NCBI GenBank assembly: GCA_026390935.1
Contig: JAPLEZ010000106.1
Location: forward strand, 1-57,641
Source: Bacteroidota bacterium
GTDB lineage: Bacteria > Bacteroidota > Bacteroidia > Flavobacteriales_C > GCA-002722245
Direction of reading: 5' to 3'
DNA: 57,641 nt
The stretch's first letter is position 1. Each line of letters begins with the position of its first letter. Position numbers and translations under genes: made by a program. This document shows, in pieces, positions 43,701 to 50,963 of this stretch. The notes beneath the pieces are model-generated. The model was not told the DNA's origin. It ran no database searches and saw only the letters and a program-made list of their open reading frames with translations.

Positions 43701-45450
43701 GACGGGCGCAAAAACAGGATCGGGACAAACGATAGTGGCCAATGCTGGCGGCACTTATAACTTAACTGTGACCGATGCGAGTTCATGTTCTGCAACTGAT
43801 GCGATCAATGTGCACATCAATCCGCAAGTGACTTTCAGCTTAGGTAGTTCTGATACTTTGTTTATTTGTCCGGGTGGATCAGTCACCATCACACCAGTTG
43901 TTCCAGCAGGAGCTTTCACCTACTTATGGTCGAATAAAGCAAGCGGAACTGCAACAACTTTTGCAGCAAATACAGAAGGATGGTACACTTTAAAAATTAC
44001 TGATGCGTTGGGTTGCTATGCCAACGATAGCGTGTATGTGAAAGAAAATAGCAAGTTGGTTTTTTCACTATCTGATAAAACAATTTGTGTGGGCGACAGC
44101 ATTGTTTTAAATCCGGGATACTCAGGCGCAGGTTATACTTTTGCCTGGAACACCGGTGATGTTACTCCAACCAAAACAGTGAAAACAGCAGGTGTTTACG
44201 GCTTAGTAGTGACTTATAATGGTAGCTGTTCGGGAAGTGATTCTATGAATTTATTTATGCATCCTTTGGCCGATGTGGATTTGGGTGCCGATAGCATTTT
44301 TATTTGTCCGGGAGCAACTACTTCTATTGATGCAGGTGGAGCTTTTGCTAAGTATGTTTGGTCGAGTTCGGAACAAACAAAAGTGATCAACAATAAAGGC
44401 GCAAACAAATATGTGGTAACAGTGACCGATGCCAATGGATGTGCAGACAAGGATTCGGTGATTGTAAGTGCTCGACCCATAATTGCGGTGAATTTGGGCG
44501 ATGATATTGATACCTGTGCTGGAGTAAATATTACTTTATTAAACAGCTGGTCGCAAAGTGGCGTGACTTACAAATGGACAAAATTAAGCACAGGAAATAC
44601 ATCATTAGGAACATCAGCAACTTTGGCGATTTCGCAAAATGATACCTATACTTTAACTGTCACCGATGCCTACACATGCAGCAACACTGATGTTGTAGTT
44701 GCAAATTTCAGAACCGTGCCAGTGGTGGATTTATGGCCAACAGATACTGCTGTGATTTGTGCTGGGAATTCCTTGGATTTAGATGCTGGAAATGCAGGAT
44801 TAAAATATTCATGGAATACTAACGAAACAACGCAAACCATTTCTGCCAGCGGTGAAGGATTGTATTATGTAACAGTAAGTAATGCGATGTGTAAAGACAA
44901 GGATTCTGTATATGTTCATGAAATTACTTTGCCGCAAAGTGTGTTAAACGATACTTTAAATGCAGTGTTGCCTAACTATTGTTTCGCTGAAGAAAGTGTG
45001 GTGATCTCCGCTGCAAGTATGGACAATATCACATACACTTACTTGTGGAGTACAGGTGAAAGTACGCCGAGTATCATCGCAAGAAAGGAAGCAGTTTATA
45101 GCGTAACTATAAGTGCCGACAATTGTTCGGTGACCGATCAGATAGAGGTGATTGATTATTGTCCAGCTGTTTTTAATCTTCCAAATGCTTTCACTCCAAA
45201 TGGTGATGGAAACAATGAAACATTCTTTGTTGCCGGACAATACCTGGAAGATTTTGAACTATTGATTTTCAATCGTTGGGGTGAATTGATTTACAAAAGC
45301 AACGACTATAAAGCACATTGGGATGGAAATTATCGAGGTAAAAAAGTGGAGCAAGATGTGTATGTATGGAAAGTGCATTATGCCGTAAATCTACCTAATG
45401 GAAATAATCAGGATAGAGATAGAATAGGGCATGTGACGGTGATTTACTAG
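40786..45450 (+). CDS. Large T9SS type B cargo: CBM-like, lysozyme-like and ten Ig/PKD-like modules
   Basis: The 1554-residue protein starts at ATG 40786 with a signal peptide (about 1-29, ending IFAAD). A cellulose-binding-like beta domain follows (~30-160, DITLSFCPVSKIQASKDWSATFTIQN). Residues ~180-400 look like a lysozyme or transglycosylase fold: FWLATALNESRMTC has a possible catalytic Glu at ~234, then LNIGYTQISDNQPDLF. Ten Cys-containing Ig/PKD-like modules come next, marked by TICPGTTG, TICAGDST, SICPGGTA, FCPGGST, TICFGSS, FICPGGSV, TICVGDS, FICPGATT, TCAGVN and VICAGNS. The last ~90 residues (AFTPNGDGNNETFFV...IFNRWGELIYKS...WDGNYRGK) are a gliding-motility type B sorting domain. Confidence 0.88.
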   Translation: MGAKNFFLKKLRVWSVFSLLTLSSFQIFAADITLSFCPVSKIQASKDWSATFTIQNNTGVVLDFVAGSFDMNWPSLVLLPYPFARYTQSGIDWKFGIDGVYSWDSKLPVGATYTKAFTGGKFSGVLQFPTSGTFTQNGITYTVAVSNCNTTQNYELFDATFEFKRDCFIKSPTKLCLGEGASEVWFGEGIYDAMIPKNRPSWAIAVMVGHRLFTNLSGLDMVSPNFWLATALNESRMTCDGAIIPNTISNYGLNSMPPLHVGTEVRSPNCFQVLNIGYTQISDNQPDLFAQTNQYGTATYSNVVDNGNWETGAIAVAYYHYQDMRYWDQIYCFNIPKTWKDSKDSYAVEKIFYHAYHDGPNAGLALLNDIKGNYNAAVNATNMNTVISTGGTWSSINAGGSSQKVGNFTSLLDGGNGNLYPVTKSDNTIKYHGCYNAPIKWTDVLYYLDRIKILYPKVKTAAVENAIKAVFDGINGGADVNFEDMGTVIDEIVFQLGGHDPSKYIATQFAGSKTCGTNALGVSLRTNDTICPGTTGTLQVWLSGDKNFKFTLKYPDGSLNTFSNVDYSPYNVPITQPGKYEVTYFEDNDEIGDPNCLFSSITVQSKNGNVVTWDKSNVTGVGAAKCATGDLILKNTGPNAVAITYTKDGGAPVTVNFSGGQTTKTIASPGLPGQYIIKTMTPNTCGTPILDTITICNTACTKPTATISGGATICAGDSTQLSVALTGTSPWKIKLNDGTVKTYRSGITTIPYTFYVKTAGAYKIDSVWDATCSNIGVVATATVVVNPLPTIAIAGDTSICPGGTASLTLTLTGTAPYSIKAIMGITSVTLNAPGNTYVVPLSVIGAYTLEVTDAKGCKQTKQVTIINETPPTVSIGDTIKFCPGGSTPVSVPAGFASYLWSTSGTTNSITVNAATVSPVWIEVTDANGCKDRDSAVTKQGQLSVNIGPADTTICFGSSVTLNGGTGFSTYSWTGAKTGSGQTIVANAGGTYNLTVTDASSCSATDAINVHINPQVTFSLGSSDTLFICPGGSVTITPVVPAGAFTYLWSNKASGTATTFAANTEGWYTLKITDALGCYANDSVYVKENSKLVFSLSDKTICVGDSIVLNPGYSGAGYTFAWNTGDVTPTKTVKTAGVYGLVVTYNGSCSGSDSMNLFMHPLADVDLGADSIFICPGATTSIDAGGAFAKYVWSSSEQTKVINNKGANKYVVTVTDANGCADKDSVIVSARPIIAVNLGDDIDTCAGVNITLLNSWSQSGVTYKWTKLSTGNTSLGTSATLAISQNDTYTLTVTDAYTCSNTDVVVANFRTVPVVDLWPTDTAVICAGNSLDLDAGNAGLKYSWNTNETTQTISASGEGLYYVTVSNAMCKDKDSVYVHEITLPQSVLNDTLNAVLPNYCFAEESVVISAASMDNITYTYLWSTGESTPSIIARKEAVYSVTISADNCSVTDQIEVIDYCPAVFNLPNAFTPNGDGNNETFFVAGQYLEDFELLIFNRWGELIYKSNDYKAHWDGNYRGKKVEQDVYVWKVHYAVNLPNGNNQDRDRIGHVTVIY

Positions 45451-45476
45451 AAAGTAGAAAACTTTCTTAAAATAAT

Positions 45477-45567
45477 AGATCCTGAAACAAGTTCAGGATG
45501 ACAAATGCGGCCCATTGTGTTTTGAAGAGTGGTTCACTAATGTCATCCTGAACTTGTTTCAGGATCT
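45477..45567. repeat. Dispersed palindromic repeat, copies 2 and 3 face to face
   Basis: The inverted core at 45477-45502 (AGATCCTGAAACAAG, then TTCAGGATGAC) and the direct core at 45542-45567 enclose 39 bp. As RNA the pair would make a 26-bp stem between two convergent genes. The single copy at 5-50 shares the direct core and its left flank. Confidence 0.85.
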
Positions 45568-45586
45568 ATTCTATTTCATGAAAAAA

Positions 45587-45706
45587 TTACCCTTTCACTT
45601 CTTTTTTCACTTCAGCTTTAGTATAAGCCGGACATACTTCATGCGAGCCTGAGCATGAACTAACAATCAATGACAAAGCGAATAAGGTAAGCAATGAGTA
45701 CTTCAT
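45587..45706 (-). CDS. Tiny predicted lipoprotein (39 residues)
   Basis: The frame from ATG 45706 encodes MKYSLLTLFALSLIVSSC, with a lipobox Cys at 18, then SGSHEVCPAYTKAEVKKEVKG and TAA. The Cys-Pro-Ala-Tyr stretch recurs in small Bacteroidota lipoproteins. It sits alone between the facing repeats and the TraB gene. No function can be given. Confidence 0.65.
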   Translation of the reverse strand: MKYSLLTLFALSLIVSSCSGSHEVCPAYTKAEVKKEVKG

Positions 45707-45820
45707 ATTGTTAAGTTTTTAGGTTTAGGTTCTTCTAAAATAAGAATTTAAAATGACTATTATTTTCTCTGCATAATAATTGCTCACGCATAGTTGTTAT
45801 TTTAGCATTAAATTTTTCGC

Positions 45821-46693
45821 ATGCGTTTCTGTTTCATTTTTATTTTATTTTTTGTTTTTTCTTCACTGCACGCGCAAAACAATACATTGTTGTGGGAGGT
45901 GTCGGGAAAGGGTTTGCAAAAACCATCCTATCTTTTTGGAACCATTCATTTGCGCGACAAGCGTGTGTTTTGTTTTCCTGATTCGGTAACTATTGCTTTT
46001 GAAAATAGCGATGTGCTCGCTTTGGAAATTGTGATGGATTTCAATGATCCCAAAGCAGTGCTGGATAAAATCATGATCAAAAATGATAGTCAGTCATTGA
46101 AAAATCTGCTAACAAAACAAGAATATAAAAAGGTGAAAAAAACTGTAGCGAAAAATTTAGATCCAACAATGCTTCTTGTTATGGATAAAGTTTTGCCAGT
46201 TTTGATTGCTGCGGAATTGATGAGCTCTCAAACCGAAAAGGACGAAAAATATCCAATGGATTTGTACTTGCAAAAACAAGCCGAGAAAAAAGGAAAAATG
46301 TTATACTCGCTGGAAAGCATAGAATCACAATACGCAGTGCTTGAAAAAATTTCCATCGAAAAACAAAAAGAGGAATTGCTCGCCGTAGTGGATAGTATGG
46401 CGATGTACAAACAACTTACCGATAGCATGATTGCTTTGTATCAACATCAGGACATTGAAGCTTTGTACTGCATTACCAATTCCTATAATTCTTCGTTTGA
46501 TGAAGCGTGGCAGGAGGAATTACTCGACAAAAGAAATGTGTTGATGGTGGAAAAGCTTAACGAAAAAATGAAAGAGGGAAGTGTTTTTGTGGCTGTTGGT
46601 GCCGGACATTTACCTGGCGCCACCGGACTCATAGTTTTACTAAAAGCACAAGGCTATACGGTTCGTCCTGTTTATTCAAAATGTACAAAATGA
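45821..46693 (+). CDS. TraB/GumN-family protein
   Basis: The 290-residue protein has a signal peptide (about 1-18) and the family motifs GTIHLRD (near residue 45) and a late VAVGAGHLPGATGLI. The central part is helical (FENSDVLALEI, then MDKVLPVLIAAELM). TraB/GumN proteins are distantly related to Tiki-type metalloproteases, with His and Glu residues around GTIH and GxGHLxG that may bind a metal, but no bacterial substrate is known. The stop overlaps the prmC start (ATGA at 46690-46693), so translation of the two genes is probably coupled. Confidence 0.85.
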   Translation: MRFCFIFILFFVFSSLHAQNNTLLWEVSGKGLQKPSYLFGTIHLRDKRVFCFPDSVTIAFENSDVLALEIVMDFNDPKAVLDKIMIKNDSQSLKNLLTKQEYKKVKKTVAKNLDPTMLLVMDKVLPVLIAAELMSSQTEKDEKYPMDLYLQKQAEKKGKMLYSLESIESQYAVLEKISIEKQKEELLAVVDSMAMYKQLTDSMIALYQHQDIEALYCITNSYNSSFDEAWQEELLDKRNVLMVEKLNEKMKEGSVFVAVGAGHLPGATGLIVLLKAQGYTVRPVYSKCTK

Positions 46694-47553
46694 AAATAGC
46701 CGACAATACTATAAAAGCCACCGAAAAATATCTTCATGATACTTTAAAAGATATTTTCAATGAGCGTGAAATCACTTCGCTCGCCGATATTTTATTTGAA
46801 GATTTATTGGGAGTTTCAAAAACAGAAAGAGTTTTAAATTCTGATAAAAGATTGAGTGAATCGGAGCTATTGCAAATCATTTATGCCTGCAAAGATTTAA
46901 AAAAACAAATTCCTGTTCAGCACATTACCGGCAAATCATTTTTTATGGATCTCGTTTTAGAGGTAAACAAAAATGTTTTGATTCCCCGTCCCGAAACAGA
47001 AGAACTGGTGAGTGTCGTTGTTCGTGAAAATAAAAATCCACTAAAAATAATTGATTTCTGCACTGGTAGTGGATGCATTGCTTTGGCCTTGAAACAAGCT
47101 TTTCCGAAGGCTGAGGTAAATGCCATTGATGTTTCGGAAGCAGCGTTGGAAGTAGCAAAAATAAATGCGGAGAAAAATAAATTGGAAGTGAAATTTTTGA
47201 AGGAAGATGTTTTAGCAACATTGAACTTTGAACATTTAACCTTGAACTGTGACATCATTATTTCTAATCCGCCTTATGTCTTAGAAAGCGACAAACTACA
47301 AATGTCGCCCAATGTTTTGAATCACGAACCACATCTCGCGCTATTTGTTCCTGATGAAGATGCGCTGAAATTTTACAAATCCATCACTGAAAAATCTGCC
47401 CATATTTTAAAAAAAGGAGGGAAGCTGTATTTTGAAATTCATGAGGAGAAAGGAAAGGAAGTTGCAGAATTACTAGTGAAAAATGGATTTTCGGAAGTTC
47501 GTATTTTGAAAGATATGTATGAGAAGGATAGGTTTGTGAGTGGGATAAAGTGA
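46690..47553 (+). CDS. prmC: Release-factor glutamine methyltransferase
   Basis: From ATG 46690 the 287-residue protein has the PrmC/HemK layout. A helical N-terminal domain comes first, then a Rossmann fold with IDFCTGSGCIALALKQ (SAM loop) and the catalytic NPPYV at 193-197, which binds the glutamine side chain of release factors. PrmC methylates the GGQ motif of RF1/RF2. The alternative start 46681 would add three residues; 46690 fits the 4-base overlap with the preceding gene. IPVQHITGKSFFMDL is the family's substrate-domain segment. Confidence 0.93.
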   Translation: MKIADNTIKATEKYLHDTLKDIFNEREITSLADILFEDLLGVSKTERVLNSDKRLSESELLQIIYACKDLKKQIPVQHITGKSFFMDLVLEVNKNVLIPRPETEELVSVVVRENKNPLKIIDFCTGSGCIALALKQAFPKAEVNAIDVSEAALEVAKINAEKNKLEVKFLKEDVLATLNFEHLTLNCDIIISNPPYVLESDKLQMSPNVLNHEPHLALFVPDEDALKFYKSITEKSAHILKKGGKLYFEIHEEKGKEVAELLVKNGFSEVRILKDMYEKDRFVSGIK

Positions 47554-47593
47554 TTAATTTTCCTGTAAGACCTTGTTTGTTAAAACTGAAAAT

Positions 47594-47669
47594 ACGGCTC
47601 AAATCAATGGTGATTACGGCTCAAAATTATTTGTTTTTGAGCTGTAAATGGAATATATTTGAGCTGTAT
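47594..47669. promoter_or_regulatory. Four-box operator and promoter of the Fic gene
   Basis: TACGGCTCAAA occurs at 47594-47604 and 47616-47626. Its inverted form TTTGAGCTGTA occurs at 47637-47647 and 47659-47669. The steps are 22, 21 and 22 bp, i.e. two helical turns, so all four boxes face one side of the DNA. TTTG at 47631-47634, 20 bp, then TATATTTG at 47655-47662 is a perfect Bacteroidota promoter. Box 3 lies between the promoter boxes and box 4 overlaps -7. Transcription would begin about 10 nt before ATG 47679. Confidence 0.7.
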
Positions 47670-47678
47670 TTTTAAATC

Positions 47679-48728
47679 ATGTCAAATAAAGATCAAAATA
47701 GGAATAGTTTAATTCTGGATTTTATTAAAGAAAATCCAAACAGTTCTTCAAGTGAAATACATGAAGTTCTGAAAAATAAATTAAGTTATGCCACTGTTAA
47801 AAGAAGTCTGCAACAGTTAAGCGCTCAAAAGCTACTTAGTATATCGGGCAAAGGAAGAGGTACGAAATATTTCATTAGTGAAGCGTATGATATTTTAAGG
47901 CCAATCGATGTAACTGAGTATTTTAAGAAAGAGATTGATGAACGAAAAATAAAAGCGGGTTTTAATTTTACTTTGATTAAAAAGACATTGAGTAAAATCG
48001 ATTTCTTTAGTGATGAGGAATCCAATCAATTAAAGGCATTACAAAATAAATACAAAGAAAACATATCGAAACTGACGAAGGCTGAGTATCAAAAGGAGTT
48101 GGAGCGGTTGGCTATTGATTTAAGTTGGAAATCGTCGCAAATTGAGGGTAATACTTATTCCTTGTTGGAGACTGAGCGCTTGTTGAAGGAAAAAGAAACG
48201 GCATCGGGAAAAACAAAAGATGAAGCCAGTATGTTGTTGAATCACAAAAGTGCTTTGGATTTTATTATTCAACATCCTGATTACGTTAAGCCTTTAACCA
48301 TAAAAAGTGTTGAAGATGTTCATAGTATGTTGGTTGAAGATTTAGGTATTGCTCGAAATATCAGGAAGCGAAGAGTGGGTATTTCAGGCACTAATTATAG
48401 ACCTCTCGACAATGAATTTCAAATTAAAGAAGCATTGGAAGATATGTGTTCGTTGGTGAATAAAGAAAAAAATATCTTCTCGAAAGCATTGATTGTATTA
48501 ATTCTTTTGTCATACATACAAGCCTTTAACGACGGCAATAAAAGAACTGCAAGAATTATTAGTAATGCCATTTTGATGAATAATAATTATTGTCCAATAT
48601 CTTTTAGAACGGTAGATTCTATTGATTACAAAAAAGCGATGTTGGTTTTTTATGAGCAAAACAACATTACGCCGTTTAAGCGAATTTTTATAAATCAGTT
48701 TGCTTTTGCAGTTGAAACATATTTTTAA
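47679..48728 (+). CDS. Fic-family protein with N-terminal winged helix
   Basis: The 349-residue protein starts with a winged helix-turn-helix (~5-70, IHEVLKNKLSYATVKRSLQQLSAQKLLSISGKGRGTKYFIS). The Fic domain carries the inhibitory motif SSQIEGNTYS at 152-161 and the active loop IQAFNDGNKRTARI. There Gln281 stands where typical Fic enzymes have the catalytic His; the same Gln is common in one Fic subgroup. AMP transfer by the usual mechanism is therefore doubtful. The N-terminal helix may bind the four boxes just upstream, making the protein its own repressor. It is a lone gene with no antitoxin partner. Confidence 0.85.
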   Translation: MSNKDQNRNSLILDFIKENPNSSSSEIHEVLKNKLSYATVKRSLQQLSAQKLLSISGKGRGTKYFISEAYDILRPIDVTEYFKKEIDERKIKAGFNFTLIKKTLSKIDFFSDEESNQLKALQNKYKENISKLTKAEYQKELERLAIDLSWKSSQIEGNTYSLLETERLLKEKETASGKTKDEASMLLNHKSALDFIIQHPDYVKPLTIKSVEDVHSMLVEDLGIARNIRKRRVGISGTNYRPLDNEFQIKEALEDMCSLVNKEKNIFSKALIVLILLSYIQAFNDGNKRTARIISNAILMNNNYCPISFRTVDSIDYKKAMLVFYEQNNITPFKRIFINQFAFAVETYF

Positions 48729-48768
48729 ATAGCTTAGAAGATGGAATCCTTTGAGCTATCCTTAGTAG

Positions 48769-48956
48769 TTTCAGATTTTCAATCATTACTGTTCTGAACA
48801 TCAATGATTGAAAATCTGAAATTAAACGCTCTCCGCGAAGTTTAGCGCTAGCGTAACTTCGCGGAATTTTTTCTTGAGGCTTTCAGCCTCTTTTTTGTTT
48901 TTTTAGGAAGCTGAAAGCTTCAAGAAAAGATTCCGTTAAGTTGAAAACTTAACGGA
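48769..48956. repeat. Array of five unlike hairpins
   Basis: The hairpins are: an inverted pair TTTCAGATTTTCAATCAT (48769-48786 and 48804-48821); TCCGCGAAGTT..AACTTCGCGGA (48832-48865); GAGGCTTTCAGCCTC (48876-48890); GAAGCTGAAAGCTTC (48907-48921); and TCCGTTAAGTT..AACTTAACGGA (48932-48956). All but one have partners elsewhere in the window (26459, 35155, 14935). The Fic-argS gap (48729-49055) holds no gene. Confidence 0.8.
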
Positions 48957-48964
48957 GCGGGTGG

Positions 48965-49047
48965 CTCGCGCGCGATTTTATCGCGTGCGGATTTATAGAG
49001 GCATTTAAAATGCCAAGATAAATGGGCACGCGTTACAAACGCGCGCC
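48965..49047. repeat. GC-rich palindromic repeat, short copy C
   Basis: The ends CTCGCGCGCGATTTTATCGC and GCACGCGTTACAAACGCGCG enclose GTGCGGATTTAT and GGCATTTAAAATGCC. It matches copies A and B but lacks about 27 bp of the centre (the ACAATTGTATTG segment) and has more mismatches, so it is an older or internally deleted copy. Confidence 0.75.
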
Positions 49048-49055
49048 TGAGAAAC

Positions 49056-50822
49056 CTACATCCTCTCCGGCATTTCAATCCCCAACAAATTCATCCCTTG
49101 TGCCAAAGTATCGCCAACTGCTTTTGACAAAGCAATTCGGAAATTTTTGGTATTGATTTCTTCTGCTTTTAAAATTTGGTGATCGGCCCAAAAGGCGCTG
49201 TATTCGCGAGCGAGGTCGTAACAGTAATTGGCTAAAATTGCCGGACTGTATAACTTCGCTGCTTCTTTAATGGTAGCCGGGAACTCGGTAATTTTTTTGA
49301 TCAGTTCTTTTTCTTTAGCGCTGATGGTTTGAACCTTCCAGCTTAAGTTTTCACCTGCTGTTTTGCGCAGTAATGATCGAGTGCGTACATATATGTATTG
49401 AATGAACGGACCGGTGTGGCCGTTGAAATCAATGGATTCTTCTGGATTGAACAACATGCTTCTTTTGGGATCCACTTTCACCATGTAATATTTCAATGCG
49501 CCAATGGCGATTTTGCGAATCACATCGTTTTTTTCCTCTAGAGACAATTCGTCCAGCTTTCCTTTTTCTGCTGTGCTTTGCGCTGAGGTGGCAATCATTT
49601 CATCAATCAAATCATCGGCATCTACTACTGTTCCTTCACGCGTTTTCATTCGTCCCGATGGCAGTTCCACCATTCCGTACGACAAGTGGTAAAGTCCTTC
49701 CCAAAAAGAATAACCCAGTTTTTTCAAAATTAAAAACAACACTTTGAAATGGTAATCCTGTTCGTTCATCACGGTGTAAACTATCCCGTCTAATTTGTAA
49801 TCGTTATAGCGATCCACGGCAGTACCAATGTCTTGAGTGATGTACACAGAAGTTCCGTCGGAGCGCAATAATAATTTTTGATCCAAGCCATCGGCAGTCA
49901 AATCTATCCACACTGAGCCATCTTCTTTTTTGAAAAACACACCTTTTGCTAAACCTTCCTCAATTATTTTTTTGCCTAAGATGTAGGTTTGCGATTCGTA
50001 ATAATTTTTTTCAAACCCAACTCCAAATTTTTTGTAAGTAGCATCAAATCCTTCATACACCCAGCTGTTCATGGTTTTCCAAAGTTCAACCGTTTTTGCG
50101 TCGCCGGCTTCCCATTGGCGCAATAGGTTGGAGGCATCCTGAAAAAGAGCGGCTTTTGTTTTGGCGTCTTTTTCCACCATGCCGTCGGCGATTAATACCT
50201 GTTGTTCTTTTTTATAGTGTTGTTCAAATAATACATAATAGCGTCCAACAAAGTGATCGCCTTTTTCACCAGTTGAAGATGGAGTTTCTCCATTTCCCCA
50301 TTTCATCCAAGCGATCATCGACTTGCATATATGAATACCGCGGTCGTTGATGATTTGAGTTTTGATCACTTTATTTCCAGCCGCTTTTAAAATTTCGGCA
50401 ACTGAATCTCCTAAAAAAATATTTCGGGCGTGACCCAAGTGCAATGGTTTGTTGGTGTTGGGGGAAGAATATTCCACCATTAATATTTTGCTGTTTGGAT
50501 TGGCTAGAGGCAATGAGTTGTTTAGTGTTGTAAATGCATTGAGCCAATATTTTTCGCTCACCGATAAATTCAAAAATCCCTTCACCACATTGAAAGTCGA
50601 AATTTCGGGAGCTAATTCCTGAATGGCTGCACCCAAATCTTTAGCCGTTTCTTCAGGTGATTTCTTAGAGATTTTCAACAATGGAAATGTAACGATGGTG
50701 AGGTCGCCTTCAAATTCGGGCTTGGTGTTTTGTACCTGAATTTGCTTGTCGCTTACTTCTGTATTATATAATTGTTTCACCGCTTTAATGGCAGCTTCTA
50801 CAATAATGCTTTCAATGCTCAT
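49056..50822 (-). CDS. argS: Arginyl-tRNA synthetase
   Basis: The 588-residue protein is of full length for class I ArgRS. It has an N-terminal Add1 domain, the HIGH motif as HLGH at 128-131 (SSPNTNKPLHLGHARNIFLGD), and a catalytic core with WIDLTADGLDQKLLLRSDGTSVYITQD. The KMSKS-like loop is GRMKTREGTVVDADDL, and a C-terminal anticodon-binding domain ends DTLAQGMNLLGIEMPERM. It loads arginine on its tRNAs and needs bound tRNA for activation. It runs alone on the minus strand, with a 90-bp gap from the divergent gene. Confidence 0.97.
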   Translation of the reverse strand: MSIESIIVEAAIKAVKQLYNTEVSDKQIQVQNTKPEFEGDLTIVTFPLLKISKKSPEETAKDLGAAIQELAPEISTFNVVKGFLNLSVSEKYWLNAFTTLNNSLPLANPNSKILMVEYSSPNTNKPLHLGHARNIFLGDSVAEILKAAGNKVIKTQIINDRGIHICKSMIAWMKWGNGETPSSTGEKGDHFVGRYYVLFEQHYKKEQQVLIADGMVEKDAKTKAALFQDASNLLRQWEAGDAKTVELWKTMNSWVYEGFDATYKKFGVGFEKNYYESQTYILGKKIIEEGLAKGVFFKKEDGSVWIDLTADGLDQKLLLRSDGTSVYITQDIGTAVDRYNDYKLDGIVYTVMNEQDYHFKVLFLILKKLGYSFWEGLYHLSYGMVELPSGRMKTREGTVVDADDLIDEMIATSAQSTAEKGKLDELSLEEKNDVIRKIAIGALKYYMVKVDPKRSMLFNPEESIDFNGHTGPFIQYIYVRTRSLLRKTAGENLSWKVQTISAKEKELIKKITEFPATIKEAAKLYSPAILANYCYDLAREYSAFWADHQILKAEEINTKNFRIALSKAVGDTLAQGMNLLGIEMPERM

Positions 50823-50963
50823 GATGTTTGTTTTGAAATGCTAAGTTAGAAAAAACATGCGGTCACCCAACCTTTCTTTGTTTGCATCCGTCTTTTTAGG
50901 TAAGAGTTAATTTTGATGGTGATTTTTGCCATTGGGATAACACTAAATATAGATAAGAAGAAG

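Noticed and set aside
47594-47669. Regularly spaced repeats considered as a CRISPR array
   Set aside because: The units are 11 bp, the gaps about 10 bp, two are inverted and they overlap a promoter; this is an operator.
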